Source: JANPPS01 sp965246835
Lineage (GTDB): Bacteria > Pseudomonadota > Alphaproteobacteria > Acetobacterales > Acetobacteraceae
Assembly: GCA_965246835.1 (NCBI GenBank)
Contig: CBDFFQ010000001.1
Coordinates: 434,001 to 498,000 of the forward strand
DNA: 64,000 nucleotides
Direction: 5' to 3'
The notes under the pieces were generated by a model that saw nothing but the letters and a program-made list of their open reading frames with translations, had not been told where the DNA came from and did no database searches. This document shows, in pieces, positions 18,656 to 27,335 of the stretch. Made by a program: the position numbers and the translations under genes. Position 1 is the stretch's first letter. Each line of letters starts with the position of its first letter.

Positions 18656-19147
18656 CTACACCGGCCGGCGCAGCGCCAGCAACGCGCCGAACGGTCCGGC
18701 ATCCGGGGCCGCCGCCTCCTCCGGCAATACCGCCCCAGGCCGCCGTGGATACGGATCGAGCGTTAGCGCCAACTGCTCCACCGCCGCCTCACCCAGGTCG
18801 ATCGCACTACCCTCGAACGGGATCTGGTCGATCGCATCCGGGTCCGGCTCTTCATCCTCGGATCCGGCGGGCACGAAATGAACGGTGAACGACTCGTGCA
18901 CCGTTTGCCCAAACGGCTCCAGCGTCACCACGCAGACCTGCTCCACCGCAGCGTCCAGCACACCGGCAGCCTCGATCACCGAAGGGCCGATACGGCGTAT
19001 TTCGTAGCTACATTTGAGCGCCCGCACGCTGGGCAGCCCCAAGCGGGACGCCACCGCCGCGCATTCCGCCGGGCTGGCCACGATCGGGACGGCGATGCCG
19101 CGCGGTCCGATCCGATCGAGCGCCACGGGGTGCGACAGCTCGGTCAT
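18656..19147 (-). CDS. DUF177 (YceD-like) protein
   Basis: A 163-residue cytosolic protein of the DUF177 family, usually encoded just before rpmF and in other bacteria linked to 23S rRNA or large-subunit biogenesis. ATG at 19147 (MTELSHPVALDRIG) overlaps the chaperone stop as ATGA; the longer upstream frame is a shadow. The family region with VTLEPF..V and a conserved acidic EDEEPDPDAID stretch is visible. There are no Cys or membrane segments. Confidence 0.82.
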   Translation of the reverse strand: MTELSHPVALDRIGPRGIAVPIVASPAECAAVASRLGLPSVRALKCSYEIRRIGPSVIEAAGVLDAAVEQVCVVTLEPFGQTVHESFTVHFVPAGSEDEEPDPDAIDQIPFEGSAIDLGEAAVEQLALTLDPYPRRPGAVLPEEAAAPDAGPFGALLALRRPV

Positions 19148-19686
19148 GCAGGGACCAGCACCGGCAGGAAATCGGCGCGGCCCGCCACGAAATCCGCCAG
19201 GTTCTGGTCCGCCAAATGCCGGTCCTGCCGCATCGCGAGCTCCGCCACGGCGCGGGCGCCCGCCGGCGCATCCTCCCCCCGCCATACGTTGCGGGCCACC
19301 GCCTCCGTCATGACATCGAGGTCTCCGGCCACCAGCGACGTCGCATACACGCTCGAACGGCCGTGGAACGCCTCCCACATCGCCTTCACCTTCTTACCGA
19401 CCGTCATGTCGCCCACGCCGATCTCGCGCAGGCTGAAATCCATGTCGGAGAACATCGCATCGAACACCGCTTGGCCCAGCGCCTTGCCGGTTTCGCCCTC
19501 GTTGCGCAGCCGATGGATCAGCAGGAACACATACAGGCCCACCATGTCGAACCGGCCATCCATCGTGTCCGGCACACCGAGCGGACCGTAGAAGGCCGGG
19601 TCCCGCGCGGCCCTTACGGCGGCGGTATAGAGTTCGAACCCCGCCCGCTCATGCCGCTTGCGCCCGAACAATCCGAACAACGCCAT
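19144..19686 (-). CDS. Ubiquinol-cytochrome c chaperone (CBP3 family)
   Basis: A 180-residue homologue of the CBP3/UQCC1 assembly factor for cytochrome bc1. The family core is visible in YGPLGVPDTMDGRFDMVGLY and FSDMDFSLREIGVGDMTVGK. ATG at 19686 (MALFGLFGRKRHE) is preferred to the upstream GTG-type starts. It is paired with DUF177 by a four-base overlap, as in many alphaproteobacteria, and diverges from bamE across a 96-base promoter gap. Confidence 0.88.
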   Translation of the reverse strand: MALFGLFGRKRHERAGFELYTAAVRAARDPAFYGPLGVPDTMDGRFDMVGLYVFLLIHRLRNEGETGKALGQAVFDAMFSDMDFSLREIGVGDMTVGKKVKAMWEAFHGRSSVYATSLVAGDLDVMTEAVARNVWRGEDAPAGARAVAELAMRQDRHLADQNLADFVAGRADFLPVLVPA

Positions 19687-19782
19687 CCGATCCCCCACCA
19701 ACCGCCTCGCAGCGCCGCCCATTTGACAGGGACAGTCCGGCGTGACACCCACCCGGATGTAGGGGCAGGCCGGGCCGGATCA

Positions 19783-20307
19783 ATGCGGCTTTCCTGCACC
19801 ACCCACAACACGGATCATGCCTTGCGCCTTCTGATGCTCTCCCTGGCAGTCCTAGTTTCGCTCACGGCCTGCAGCGCCATCGAGGCGCCGAAGCAGCTGC
19901 GCGGCAACAAGGTCGAAGCGGATATGCTGAAGGAACTCGTGCCCGGCACCTCCACCCGCGCCGACGTGACGGCCCTGCTGGGTTCGCCGTCCACCCGCGC
20001 CACCTTCGACGACAACACCTGGATCTACATCAGCGAGGTCACCAAAACCCGCGTCGGCCGCACGCCGGGCGTGATGGCGCAGGATGTGACGGTGCTGACC
20101 TTCGATCAGGGCGGCGTGCTGCGCGGCGTGAAGCGGCTCGGGCAAGATGACGGGCTGGATGTTGACGTCGTGACCCGCGCCACGCCCTCCCCGGGGAGCG
20201 AGGCGTCGTTCATGCAGCAGCTGCTCGGCAACGTCGGCAAGTTCAACGCGGGCGGCGCCGGCCGGCGCAGCACACCCGGCGGCAGCGGGGCGAATATAGG
20301 GCTGTAG
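19783..20307 (+). CDS. bamE: Outer membrane protein assembly lipoprotein BamE (SmpA/OmlA)
   Basis: A 174-residue lipoprotein. The lipobox LTAC ends a hydrophobic signal, so mature lipidation falls near residue 30. The SmpA/OmlA core runs through LRGNKVEADMLKELVPGTST, then a DDNTWIYIS strand and VLTFDQGGVL. The ATG at 19783 gives a slightly long signal; an internal ATG at MLSLAVL would shorten it. The C-terminal 40 residues are Gly/Ser rich, beyond the usual domain. Its stop directly abuts the convergent thiL stop. Confidence 0.88.
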   Translation: MRLSCTTHNTDHALRLLMLSLAVLVSLTACSAIEAPKQLRGNKVEADMLKELVPGTSTRADVTALLGSPSTRATFDDNTWIYISEVTKTRVGRTPGVMAQDVTVLTFDQGGVLRGVKRLGQDDGLDVDVVTRATPSPGSEASFMQQLLGNVGKFNAGGAGRRSTPGGSGANIGL

Positions 20308-21228
20308 TCAGAAATGGCTCCAGCCGCTCCGGGCCGGTTGCTCGGCCCGGTCCATTACCCGCACGCCGCTGCCCTCCACGAACCGCCCGATCCGCGTGAC
20401 CGCGATCCCCAGCGAGGCGGCATGGCATTGCAGGGCGGCCCCATCCGGCACGGCCATCAGCAACTCGTAATCATCGCCACCCGATAGGCACGCATCCGAC
20501 CACAGCCGCGCCGCTGCCGTCGACCGGGGCACGTCCGCGGCCACGATCTCCGCCGCCACGCCGCCCGCGCGCGCCAAATGGCCGAGGTCCTGCAGCAAGC
20601 CGTCCGACACATCCAGGCAGGCGCGGACCAGGTCAGGCCGGGCAAGGCCGAGGCGCGGCTCCGGCAATCGGTAGCGCCGGGTCAGCGCGCCCGAGGGGTC
20701 CGCCACCTCGCCGCGCGACGCCAGGAGGCCGAGCGCGCCGTCCCCGATGGTGCCGCTGACCCAGATCTCGTCGCCGGGCCGGGCCCCCGCGCGCCGCACC
20801 GCCTGACCGGGCGCCACATGGCCGAGCAGCGTCAGGCTGAGCGACACCGGGCCCGGGGTGGAGGTCGTGTCCCCGCCCAGAAGGATCACGCCGAACTCGG
20901 CCTGATCCGCCGCGAGCCCGGCCGCGAAGCCGGCGAACCACGCGTCCGGCGTGTCCCGCGGCGCCGAGACCGTCATGAGGTAGGCCCAGGGCGTGGCCCC
21001 CATGGCCGCGAGGTCGGACAGGCTGACGCGCAGCAGCTTGCGCCCGATCGTGTCCGGCGGATCGTCCGGCAGGAAATGCACGCCGGCCACGATCGCGTCG
21101 GCCGTGATCACCAGCTCCCGCCCCGGCGGCGGCGGCACCACTGCGGCGTCATCCAGCAGATCGAGTGCGCCGGGCCCGGCAAGTGGCCTGAAATGACGCG
21201 CGATCAGGCCGAATTCGGCCGGGATCAT
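20308..21228 (-). CDS. thiL: Thiamine-monophosphate kinase
   Basis: A 306-residue enzyme phosphorylating thiamine monophosphate to the diphosphate. Visible motifs are the N-terminal EFGLIARHF, DDAAVV, the AIVAGVHFLP segment, LGGDTTST and CLDVSDGLLQDL, all from the AIR-synthase-like fold. ATG at 21228 overlaps the nusB stop (ATGA). It is the last gene of the glyA-to-thiL block. Confidence 0.94.
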   Translation of the reverse strand: MIPAEFGLIARHFRPLAGPGALDLLDDAAVVPPPPGRELVITADAIVAGVHFLPDDPPDTIGRKLLRVSLSDLAAMGATPWAYLMTVSAPRDTPDAWFAGFAAGLAADQAEFGVILLGGDTTSTPGPVSLSLTLLGHVAPGQAVRRAGARPGDEIWVSGTIGDGALGLLASRGEVADPSGALTRRYRLPEPRLGLARPDLVRACLDVSDGLLQDLGHLARAGGVAAEIVAADVPRSTAAARLWSDACLSGGDDYELLMAVPDGAALQCHAASLGIAVTRIGRFVEGSGVRVMDRAEQPARSGWSHF

Positions 21229-21746
21229 GCGGGCAGCGTGGCTTCCACCGGGAAGTCGCCGGGCCGGAGCTCGCGCGCCAACCGGTCCAACAGGCCGTTC
21301 ACCATCCGCGGCTCGTCCCCGGTGAAGAAGCCGTGCGCCACGTCCAGATATTCGTTGATCACCACGCGCGCCGGTGGTCCGTCTTTCAACGTGAGTTCGC
21401 CCCCCGCAGCCCGTACCAGCGCGCGCAGCACCGGGTCCAGTCGCGCCAGCGGCCATTCCGGGGGAAGGGCGCCGGCGATCAGCGCGTCCACGCGATCCTG
21501 CTCCAACACGGCGGTCCGCACGATCTGGGTGAACAGCGGCACGTGGGCATCGGGCACGCGCCCTTCCTCGAACCCGCCGCCGCCCTGATGCTCCGGGCCT
21601 GGCAGTTCGCCCAGGCGATGGCGCACGAATTGCTGGATCACGGTCTCCGCGGGCTCCCCGGCCTGTTCGCTCTGGAACAGCGCCTGCACGGCTGCGACGC
21701 GCGACGCGGTGCGGGGCCGGCCCGTAGGGGCGGGTTTCTTCGCCAT
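21225..21746 (-). CDS. nusB: Transcription antitermination factor NusB
   Basis: A 173-residue all-helical RNA-binding protein for rRNA antitermination. RTASRVAAVQALFQSE at the start and ARVVINEYLDVAHGFFTGDEPRMVNGLLDRLA at the end are the NusB signatures. It overlaps ribH by one base (TGATG), the common ribH-nusB coupling. Confidence 0.94.
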   Translation of the reverse strand: MAKKPAPTGRPRTASRVAAVQALFQSEQAGEPAETVIQQFVRHRLGELPGPEHQGGGGFEEGRVPDAHVPLFTQIVRTAVLEQDRVDALIAGALPPEWPLARLDPVLRALVRAAGGELTLKDGPPARVVINEYLDVAHGFFTGDEPRMVNGLLDRLARELRPGDFPVEATLPA

Positions 21747-22222
21747 CAGGCAGCCCCCATCCGCCGCGCGGCCGCGATCTGAATCAGCGCCGCCGCCGCC
21801 GCCTCGGCGCCCTTGTTGTGGCCGTCATCGGCAGAGCGCGCCTGCGCCTGCTCCAAGGTCGCGACCGTCAGCAGGCCGGTGCCCATTGCGAGGCCATATT
21901 GCAGCGCGACCTGCATCAAGCCGTCCAGGCTCGTGCGACAGATGAAATCGTAATGGTCCGTCTCCCCCTTCACTACACAGCCCAGCGCCACGAAGCCGTC
22001 GTAGCGCACGGTTCCACGCAACGCGATGCGGATGGCCTGCGCCAGCTCGAACGCGCCGGCCACGTCCAGCGTATCGACCTCGGCGCCGGCCAGCATGCGG
22101 TGCGCACCGCGCGTCATGCCGTCCACCACGTCCCGGTAATACGGCGCGCGAACCAATAGGACGCGCGGCTTCTCGCCCAACACCTCCACGGGCGTCGGCA
22201 AGGGTGCGTCCGCCGTGCTCAC
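21746..22222 (-). CDS. ribH: 6,7-dimethyl-8-ribityllumazine synthase
   Basis: A 158-residue enzyme of riboflavin synthesis that forms icosahedral or pentameric shells. Substrate-binding motifs are visible: VAGAFELAQAIR, ALGCVVKGETDHYDFICR with the catalytic His, and the terminal region AATLEQAQARS. Its start overlaps the ribB stop by four bases. Confidence 0.95.
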   Translation of the reverse strand: MSTADAPLPTPVEVLGEKPRVLLVRAPYYRDVVDGMTRGAHRMLAGAEVDTLDVAGAFELAQAIRIALRGTVRYDGFVALGCVVKGETDHYDFICRTSLDGLMQVALQYGLAMGTGLLTVATLEQAQARSADDGHNKGAEAAAAALIQIAAARRMGAA

Positions 22223-23334
22223 TCGGGCGCCCCCGGGATCGGCCGTTGTTCGGTGATGTTCAAGCCATATCCCTCCAGCCCCACCACGGTGCGGCGATGG
22301 TTCGACAGCAGGATCATGTCCCGCACGCCGAGATCGACCAGGATCTGCGCCCCGATCCCGTAATCGCGCAAGAACGGCTGCGGCCTAGGGCTGCCCTGCA
22401 TGCCGCGCACACGCTCCGACAGGGCGGTCGGCCTGGTGTCGCGGATCATCACCACGGCGCCGCGGCCTTCCTCCGCGATCATGCGCATGGCGCCGTGCAA
22501 CGCGGACCAGGTGGGCCCACCCAGCATGTCGCTGACCAGGTCCACCGCGTGCATCCGCACCATCACCGGCGCGGCGCCCGTAAGGTCCCCTTTGCTCAGC
22601 ACCAGGTGCTCCGCATAATCGAACGTGTTGGCATACACCGAGAGCTGCCAGGCGCCGCCCTCCACGTGATCGAGCGTGCCCTGGTGCACCAGCTTGATCA
22701 GCCGCTCCGTGCGCCGGCGGTGCGCGATCAGGTCCGCGATGGTGCCGAGCTTGAGGTTGTGGTGCTGCGCGAACGCCACGAGGTCCGGCAGCCGGGCCAT
22801 GGTGCCGTCATCGTTCATGATCTCGCAGATCACCCCGGCGGGCGTGAGGCCCGCGAGCCGCGCGAGATCGACCGCCGCCTCGGTATGGCCCGCCCGCACC
22901 AGCGTGCCACCCTCCCGCGCCACCAGCGGGAAAATATGCCCCGGCGTCACGATCCCGTCCCGCCCCGTTTCTGCATTGATCGCCACCGCGATCGTGCGCG
23001 CGCGGTCCGCAGCCGAGATGCCGGTGGTCACCCCATCCCGCGCCTCGATCGAGACGGTGAACGCCGTCTGGTGCCGGCTGCTGTTGGACTGGTTCATGAG
23101 ATGCAGGCCGAGCTGGTCCACGCGCTGCCGTGTCATGGCGAGGCAGATGAGGCCGCGGGCGTGGCGCGCCATGAAGTTGACCGCATCCGGCGTCGCGAAT
23201 TGCGCGGGGATCACGAGGTCCCCTTCGTTCTCGCGATCCTCGTCATCCACCAAGATGAACATGCGCCCGGCCCTGGCCTCCTCGATCAGGTCTTCGGCCG
23301 AACACAAATAGTCGGAAAGCAGAGCGGTTTTCAT
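22219..23334 (-). CDS. ribB: 3,4-dihydroxy-2-butanone-4-phosphate synthase with degenerate GTP cyclohydrolase II domain
   Basis: A 371-residue RibBA-shaped protein. The N-terminal RibB domain is intact (VDDEDRENEGDLVIPAQF for Mg and substrate, RAGHTEAAVDLARLAG). The C-terminal domain follows the GCHII fold (VRMHAVDLVSD...AEEGRGAVV) but lacks the three zinc Cys and the catalytic QEGRxIG segment, so GTP cyclohydrolase activity is not expected. It begins in the ribE stop (ATGA). A separate ribA would be needed elsewhere. Such degenerate fusions are known in alphaproteobacteria. Confidence 0.9.
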   Translation of the reverse strand: MKTALLSDYLCSAEDLIEEARAGRMFILVDDEDRENEGDLVIPAQFATPDAVNFMARHARGLICLAMTRQRVDQLGLHLMNQSNSSRHQTAFTVSIEARDGVTTGISAADRARTIAVAINAETGRDGIVTPGHIFPLVAREGGTLVRAGHTEAAVDLARLAGLTPAGVICEIMNDDGTMARLPDLVAFAQHHNLKLGTIADLIAHRRRTERLIKLVHQGTLDHVEGGAWQLSVYANTFDYAEHLVLSKGDLTGAAPVMVRMHAVDLVSDMLGGPTWSALHGAMRMIAEEGRGAVVMIRDTRPTALSERVRGMQGSPRPQPFLRDYGIGAQILVDLGVRDMILLSNHRRTVVGLEGYGLNITEQRPIPGAPE

Positions 23335-23930
23335 GCGACCTCGCGGAGCCGGGCGACGTAGCGCGCCAGCATGTCGATCTCGATATGGACCCGGGCGCCC
23401 GGCGTCAGCGTTCCGAGCGTGGTGACGTCCCAGGTATGTGGGATGATGTTGATGCCGAAATCTTGCCCCGACACCGTATTGACGGTGAGCGATACGCCAT
23501 CGACCGCCACGCTGCCCTTGGCGGCGATGAAGCGGGACAAGTCGCGCGGCACCGCGATCTCCACCCGCCATGAACCATTCTCGGACGTTACGGAGCGCAC
23601 CTCGCCCAATCCATCGACGTGCCCGCTGACGATATGCCCGCCCAGCTCATCCCCCACGCGCAAAGACCGCTCGAGGTTCACCCGCGTCCCCGGCGCCCAG
23701 CCGCCCAACGACGTGCAGGACAGCGTCTCCCCGGAGACGTCCACCGCAAACCAGTCCGCGCCCACCTCGACGGCCGTCAGGCAGCACCCGGCGCAGGCGA
23801 TCGACGCGCCCAGCGCGATCGTCCCGGTATCCGGCCAAGGTGCCCCGATCACCAGCCGCATGTCCTGCCCGAAGCCGATCGGCGTCACGCTGCGCACGGT
23901 GCCTTTCGCGGTGACGATCCCCGTGAACAT
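23331..23930 (-). CDS. ribE: Riboflavin synthase
   Basis: A 199-residue enzyme that dismutates lumazine to riboflavin. It consists of two homologous lumazine-binding halves; MFTGIV starts the first, and GDELGGHIVSGHVDG is the hallmark of the second. It overlaps ribD by one base at its start and ribB by four bases at its end. Some sources call this gene ribC. Confidence 0.95.
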   Translation of the reverse strand: MFTGIVTAKGTVRSVTPIGFGQDMRLVIGAPWPDTGTIALGASIACAGCCLTAVEVGADWFAVDVSGETLSCTSLGGWAPGTRVNLERSLRVGDELGGHIVSGHVDGLGEVRSVTSENGSWRVEIAVPRDLSRFIAAKGSVAVDGVSLTVNTVSGQDFGINIIPHTWDVTTLGTLTPGARVHIEIDMLARYVARLREVA

Positions 23931-24976
23931 CAGGCGGCCCTGAACTCGGTCAGCATGTCGTCTCCCATCGGGGTCGTCCCGGTCCTGATATAGCGCGGCA
24001 TCGCGGCGAGTGCGCCAGGGTCGAAGCCGCGGATGGCGGGGAAGCCCTCACCCATGATCGCCGGGGCGTGGAACCAGGCGATGCGGTCCACGAGCCCTGC
24101 CCGCAAGAACGAGCCGGCCACCGCAGCACCACCCTCGACCAGGATGCTGGTCAGCCCGGCCGCGCCCAGGGCTTGCAGCGTTGCGGCCAGGTCCGAACCC
24201 GCCTCGATAAGATTTGCCGGCAATGCCGCCTTACTGCCGGCCGCGTGCACGAGCCAGGTGGGTGCCGAAGGCCCAAGCACCCGCGCCGTCGCCGGGGTGC
24301 GGAGCCGGCTGTCGAGCACGATCCGAACCGGCTGCCGCCTGGCATACCCCTCGATGCGGCATGTGAGGTCCGGATCGTCCGCCAGCACAGTGCCGATCCC
24401 GACCAGGATGGCGTCGTGCCGGGCGCGCAGGGCGTGGGTCCAGCGGCGGGCGGCGGGCCCGGTGATCCAGCGGCTTTCGCCCGTGGCGGTCGCGATCCGG
24501 CCATCCAGCGTGGTGGCGAGCTTCAGCGTCACGAGCGGCCGCCCGCGCCGCACCCGGCTGAAGAACCCGGCCAAGCCCTCCGCCGCCTCCGATGCCAGCA
24601 CACCGGTCTGCACCGCGATCCCGGCGTCGCGCAGCCGGGCCAGACCGCGCCCATCGACTCGCGGATCAGGGTCCCCGCACGCCACGACAACCCGGACCAC
24701 GCCCGCCGCGATCAGCGCATCCGCACAGGGCGGCGTCACGCCGTGGTGGCTGCAGGGTTCCAGCGTCACATACGCGGTGGCGCCCCGCGCAGTCTCGCCC
24801 GCCATCGCCAGCGCCACGGTTTCCGCATGCGGCCGCCCGCCCACCGCCGTGACGCCGCGCCCCACCACCCGGCCATCCCGCACCAGCACGCAGCCGACGG
24901 AGGGGTTGGGCCAGGTGCTGCCGAGGCCGCGCCGGGCCAGTGCGGTCGCGGCGTGCATGTGCTCCTGATCGCTCAT
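23930..24976 (-). CDS. ribD: Bifunctional pyrimidine deaminase/reductase RibD
   Basis: A 348-residue two-domain enzyme. The deaminase has zinc ligands in PHAETVAL and LEPCSHHGVTPPCADAL; the reductase begins near LVTLKLATTLDGRIAT and has the NADPH-binding ILVEGGAAVAGSFL. Only six bases separate it from nrdR, so there is no room for an FMN riboswitch here. Confidence 0.95.
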   Translation of the reverse strand: MSDQEHMHAATALARRGLGSTWPNPSVGCVLVRDGRVVGRGVTAVGGRPHAETVALAMAGETARGATAYVTLEPCSHHGVTPPCADALIAAGVVRVVVACGDPDPRVDGRGLARLRDAGIAVQTGVLASEAAEGLAGFFSRVRRGRPLVTLKLATTLDGRIATATGESRWITGPAARRWTHALRARHDAILVGIGTVLADDPDLTCRIEGYARRQPVRIVLDSRLRTPATARVLGPSAPTWLVHAAGSKAALPANLIEAGSDLAATLQALGAAGLTSILVEGGAAVAGSFLRAGLVDRIAWFHAPAIMGEGFPAIRGFDPGALAAMPRYIRTGTTPMGDDMLTEFRAA

Positions 24977-24982
24977 CCCGGC

Positions 24983-25438
24983 CTATGTGGGTTCGTCGAG
25001 CGAACCCAGAAAGGCCTCGAAGTCCTTGGCTTCACGGAAATCACGATAGACGCTGGCGAAGCGGACATAGGCCACGGCATCCACCTCCTTCAGCGTTTCC
25101 ATCACCAGTTCGCCGAGTTGCTTGCTGGGGATGTCGTTCTCGCCGGAGGCTTCGAGCTGGCGGACGATGCCGTTCACGATCCGCTCCAGCCTTTCCTCCG
25201 CCACGGGGCGCTTGCGGAGCGCGATGCGGATGGAGCGGGCCAGCTTGTCGCGATCGAACGGCACCCGGCGGCCATCGGCCTTGAGCACCGTGAGTTCGCG
25301 CAACTGCACGCGTTCGATCGTGGTGAAGCGCTGGCTGCATCCCCCGCAGAACCGCCGCCGCCGGATCGCCGACCCATCATCCGTGGGCCGGCTGTCCTTC
25401 ACCTGGGTATCGTCATGGCCGCAGAACGGGCAGAGCAC
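24983..25438 (-). CDS. nrdR: Transcriptional repressor NrdR
   Basis: A 151-residue regulator of ribonucleotide reductase genes. It has a zinc ribbon (CPFCGHDDTQVKDSR and CGGCSQRF) followed by an ATP-cone (VLKADGRRVPFDRDKLARSI). Length is standard. It lies between glyA and ribD, a conserved alphaproteobacterial order. Confidence 0.96.
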   Translation of the reverse strand: MLCPFCGHDDTQVKDSRPTDDGSAIRRRRFCGGCSQRFTTIERVQLRELTVLKADGRRVPFDRDKLARSIRIALRKRPVAEERLERIVNGIVRQLEASGENDIPSKQLGELVMETLKEVDAVAYVRFASVYRDFREAKDFEAFLGSLDEPT

Positions 25439-25447
25439 CGGATGGCG

Positions 25448-26746
25448 TCACCCGTAGATCGGAAAACGCGCGCACATCGCCTGCACCCGGGCGCCCACCG
25501 CCGCCTCGATCGCCGCGTTGCTGCCGTCGTTCGACCGCGAGAGGCCGTCCAAGACCTCCCCGATCATCATGCCGATCTCCCGGAACTCGGCGGTGCCGAA
25601 GCCGCGCGTGGTGGCGGCGGGGCTGCCGAGACGGATGCCGGAGGTGATGGCGGGCTTGGCCGGGTCGAACGGGATCGCGTTCTTGTTGGCGGTCATGTGG
25701 GCGCGCTCGAGGCTCGCCTCCGCCGCCTTGCCGGTCACGTTCTTGGGGCGCAGATCCACCAGCATCAAATGGCTGTCGGTGCCGCCAGTCACGATGTCGC
25801 AGCCCTGCTCCATCAGCGTCTCCGCCAGGATGCGGGCGTTGTCGATCACGGCGCGCTGGTAGGTGCGGAACTCCGGCCGCAGCGCCTCCCCGAACGCCAC
25901 CGCCTTGCCGGCGATCACGTGCATCAGCGGCCCGCCCTGCAGGCCGGGGAACACGGCCGAGTTGAACTTCTTGGCCAGCTCCTCGCTGTTGGTCAGGATC
26001 ATGCCGCCGCGGGGGCCGCGCAACGTCTTGTGCGTGGTGGTGGTGCAGACATGGGCGTGCGCGATCGGGGACGGATACACCCCCGCCGCGATCAACCCGG
26101 CGTAATGCGCCATATCCACCATGAACGTAGCGCCGACCTCATCCGCCACCGCGCGGATGCGGGCGAAGTCGATGGCCCGCGGATAGGCGGAGCCGCCGGC
26201 GATGATCATCTTCGGCCGCTCGCTCCGCGCCAGCCGCTCCAGCTCCTCATAGTCCAGCAACCCGTCTTCCTGCCGCACGCCATACTGCACGGCGCGGAAC
26301 CACTTGCCGGATAGGTTGGGCGCCGCGCCGTGGGTCAGGTGCCCGCCAGCGGCGAGGCTCATACCGAGGATGGTGTCGCCCGGTTGCAGCAACGCCAAAA
26401 ACACGGCCTGGTTGGCCTGCGCGCCGGAGTGCGGCTGCACGTTGGCGAAGCCGCACCCGAACAGCTGCTTGGCGCGTTCGATCGCCAGCGTTTCGGCCTT
26501 GTCCACCTCGACGCAGCCGCCGTAATAGCGCCGGCCGGGATAGCCCTCGGCATACTTGTTGGTCAGCACGGAGCCCTGCGCCTCCAGCACGGCGGCGGAG
26601 ACGATGTTCTCGCTGGCGATCAGCTCGATCCCGTCCTGCTGCCGGTGCAGCTCGGCGCCGATCGCGGCCGCCAGTTCCGGATCGACGGTGGCCAACGGGG
26701 CCGAGAAGAAGCGGTGCAGGCTGGCAGCGGCGGTTTGCTCGTTCAT
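25448..26746 (-). CDS. glyA: Serine hydroxymethyltransferase
   Basis: A 432-residue PLP enzyme interconverting serine and glycine with tetrahydrofolate. The Schiff-base Lys is in TTTTHKTLRGPRGG, and the family start ELIASENIVS and YAEGYPGRRYYGG are present. I prefer ATG 26746 (MNEQTAAASL) to an in-frame TTG four codons upstream. It probably heads the glyA-nrdR-rib-nusB-thiL transcript. Confidence 0.96.
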   Translation of the reverse strand: MNEQTAAASLHRFFSAPLATVDPELAAAIGAELHRQQDGIELIASENIVSAAVLEAQGSVLTNKYAEGYPGRRYYGGCVEVDKAETLAIERAKQLFGCGFANVQPHSGAQANQAVFLALLQPGDTILGMSLAAGGHLTHGAAPNLSGKWFRAVQYGVRQEDGLLDYEELERLARSERPKMIIAGGSAYPRAIDFARIRAVADEVGATFMVDMAHYAGLIAAGVYPSPIAHAHVCTTTTHKTLRGPRGGMILTNSEELAKKFNSAVFPGLQGGPLMHVIAGKAVAFGEALRPEFRTYQRAVIDNARILAETLMEQGCDIVTGGTDSHLMLVDLRPKNVTGKAAEASLERAHMTANKNAIPFDPAKPAITSGIRLGSPAATTRGFGTAEFREIGMMIGEVLDGLSRSNDGSNAAIEAAVGARVQAMCARFPIYG

Positions 26747-26796
26747 GATCGGCCCCAATCGGATAGGGCCCTATCTAGAGTGCCGTCACGAAATTG

Positions 26797-27255
26797 TCAG
26801 CCCTGAACCACCATGCCGCCCATACCGCCCTGGGCCCGCACACCCTGCTTGAGCCGCTGCAGCCAGCGATAAACGCCGACCGCCACCGTCACGGGCCGCG
26901 GCAAAGTGCGCCGGAAGAAGGCGAGCTTGCGGACATGCTCCTCCACCGTCCACCGCACCCGGGCGCCGGCCGGGAAGAACACGACATCACCCGGACCCAA
27001 TCGCCGGGGCGCCTGATTACCGTCTTCGAGCACCACGCGGCCCGAGAGGATGTGGATCGTCTCCTCGGTATCATAGTGCCACTCGAACTGCCCCGGCGTG
27101 CAATCCCAGACCAGGGTGCAGGCTGTGGTGTCGTCACTGCGGGACAATAGGCGATTGCGCGCAATGGGTGTCCCGCTCAGCACCCAGTCCGGATTGATCG
27201 GCGCCGGCTGCAGCTCGACCTGCACATCCCCCAAGACGATCGACGGCAATGACAC
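26797..27255 (-). CDS. Cupin domain protein
   Basis: A 152-residue single-domain cupin resembling DUF861/ureidoglycine-type cupins. The barrel core is visible (WDCTPGQFEWHYDTEETIHILSG with likely metal ligands, then LGPGDVVFFPAG). The N-terminal third and a basic C-terminus (GVYRWLQRLKQGV) are non-conserved. It is preceded by an 80-base gap that probably carries its own promoter. Function not assigned. Confidence 0.75.
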   Translation of the reverse strand: MSLPSIVLGDVQVELQPAPINPDWVLSGTPIARNRLLSRSDDTTACTLVWDCTPGQFEWHYDTEETIHILSGRVVLEDGNQAPRRLGPGDVVFFPAGARVRWTVEEHVRKLAFFRRTLPRPVTVAVGVYRWLQRLKQGVRAQGGMGGMVVQG

Positions 27256-27335
27256 GATGCACCCCCTTGTAGGCGAAGGAGTATGCCTGAGCGGCAGCTC
27301 ACGCTCCCGTTGTGAACCGTCAGGTTATGTTCGCG

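Noticed and set aside
24976..24983. FMN riboswitch expected before ribD
   Set aside because: Only six bases separate nrdR from ribD, and no RFN-type conserved stems are seen upstream of glyA either.
24068..26314. Open plus-strand frame of 748 codons across ribD, nrdR and glyA
   Set aside because: It spans three conserved minus-strand genes and has no recognisable domain.
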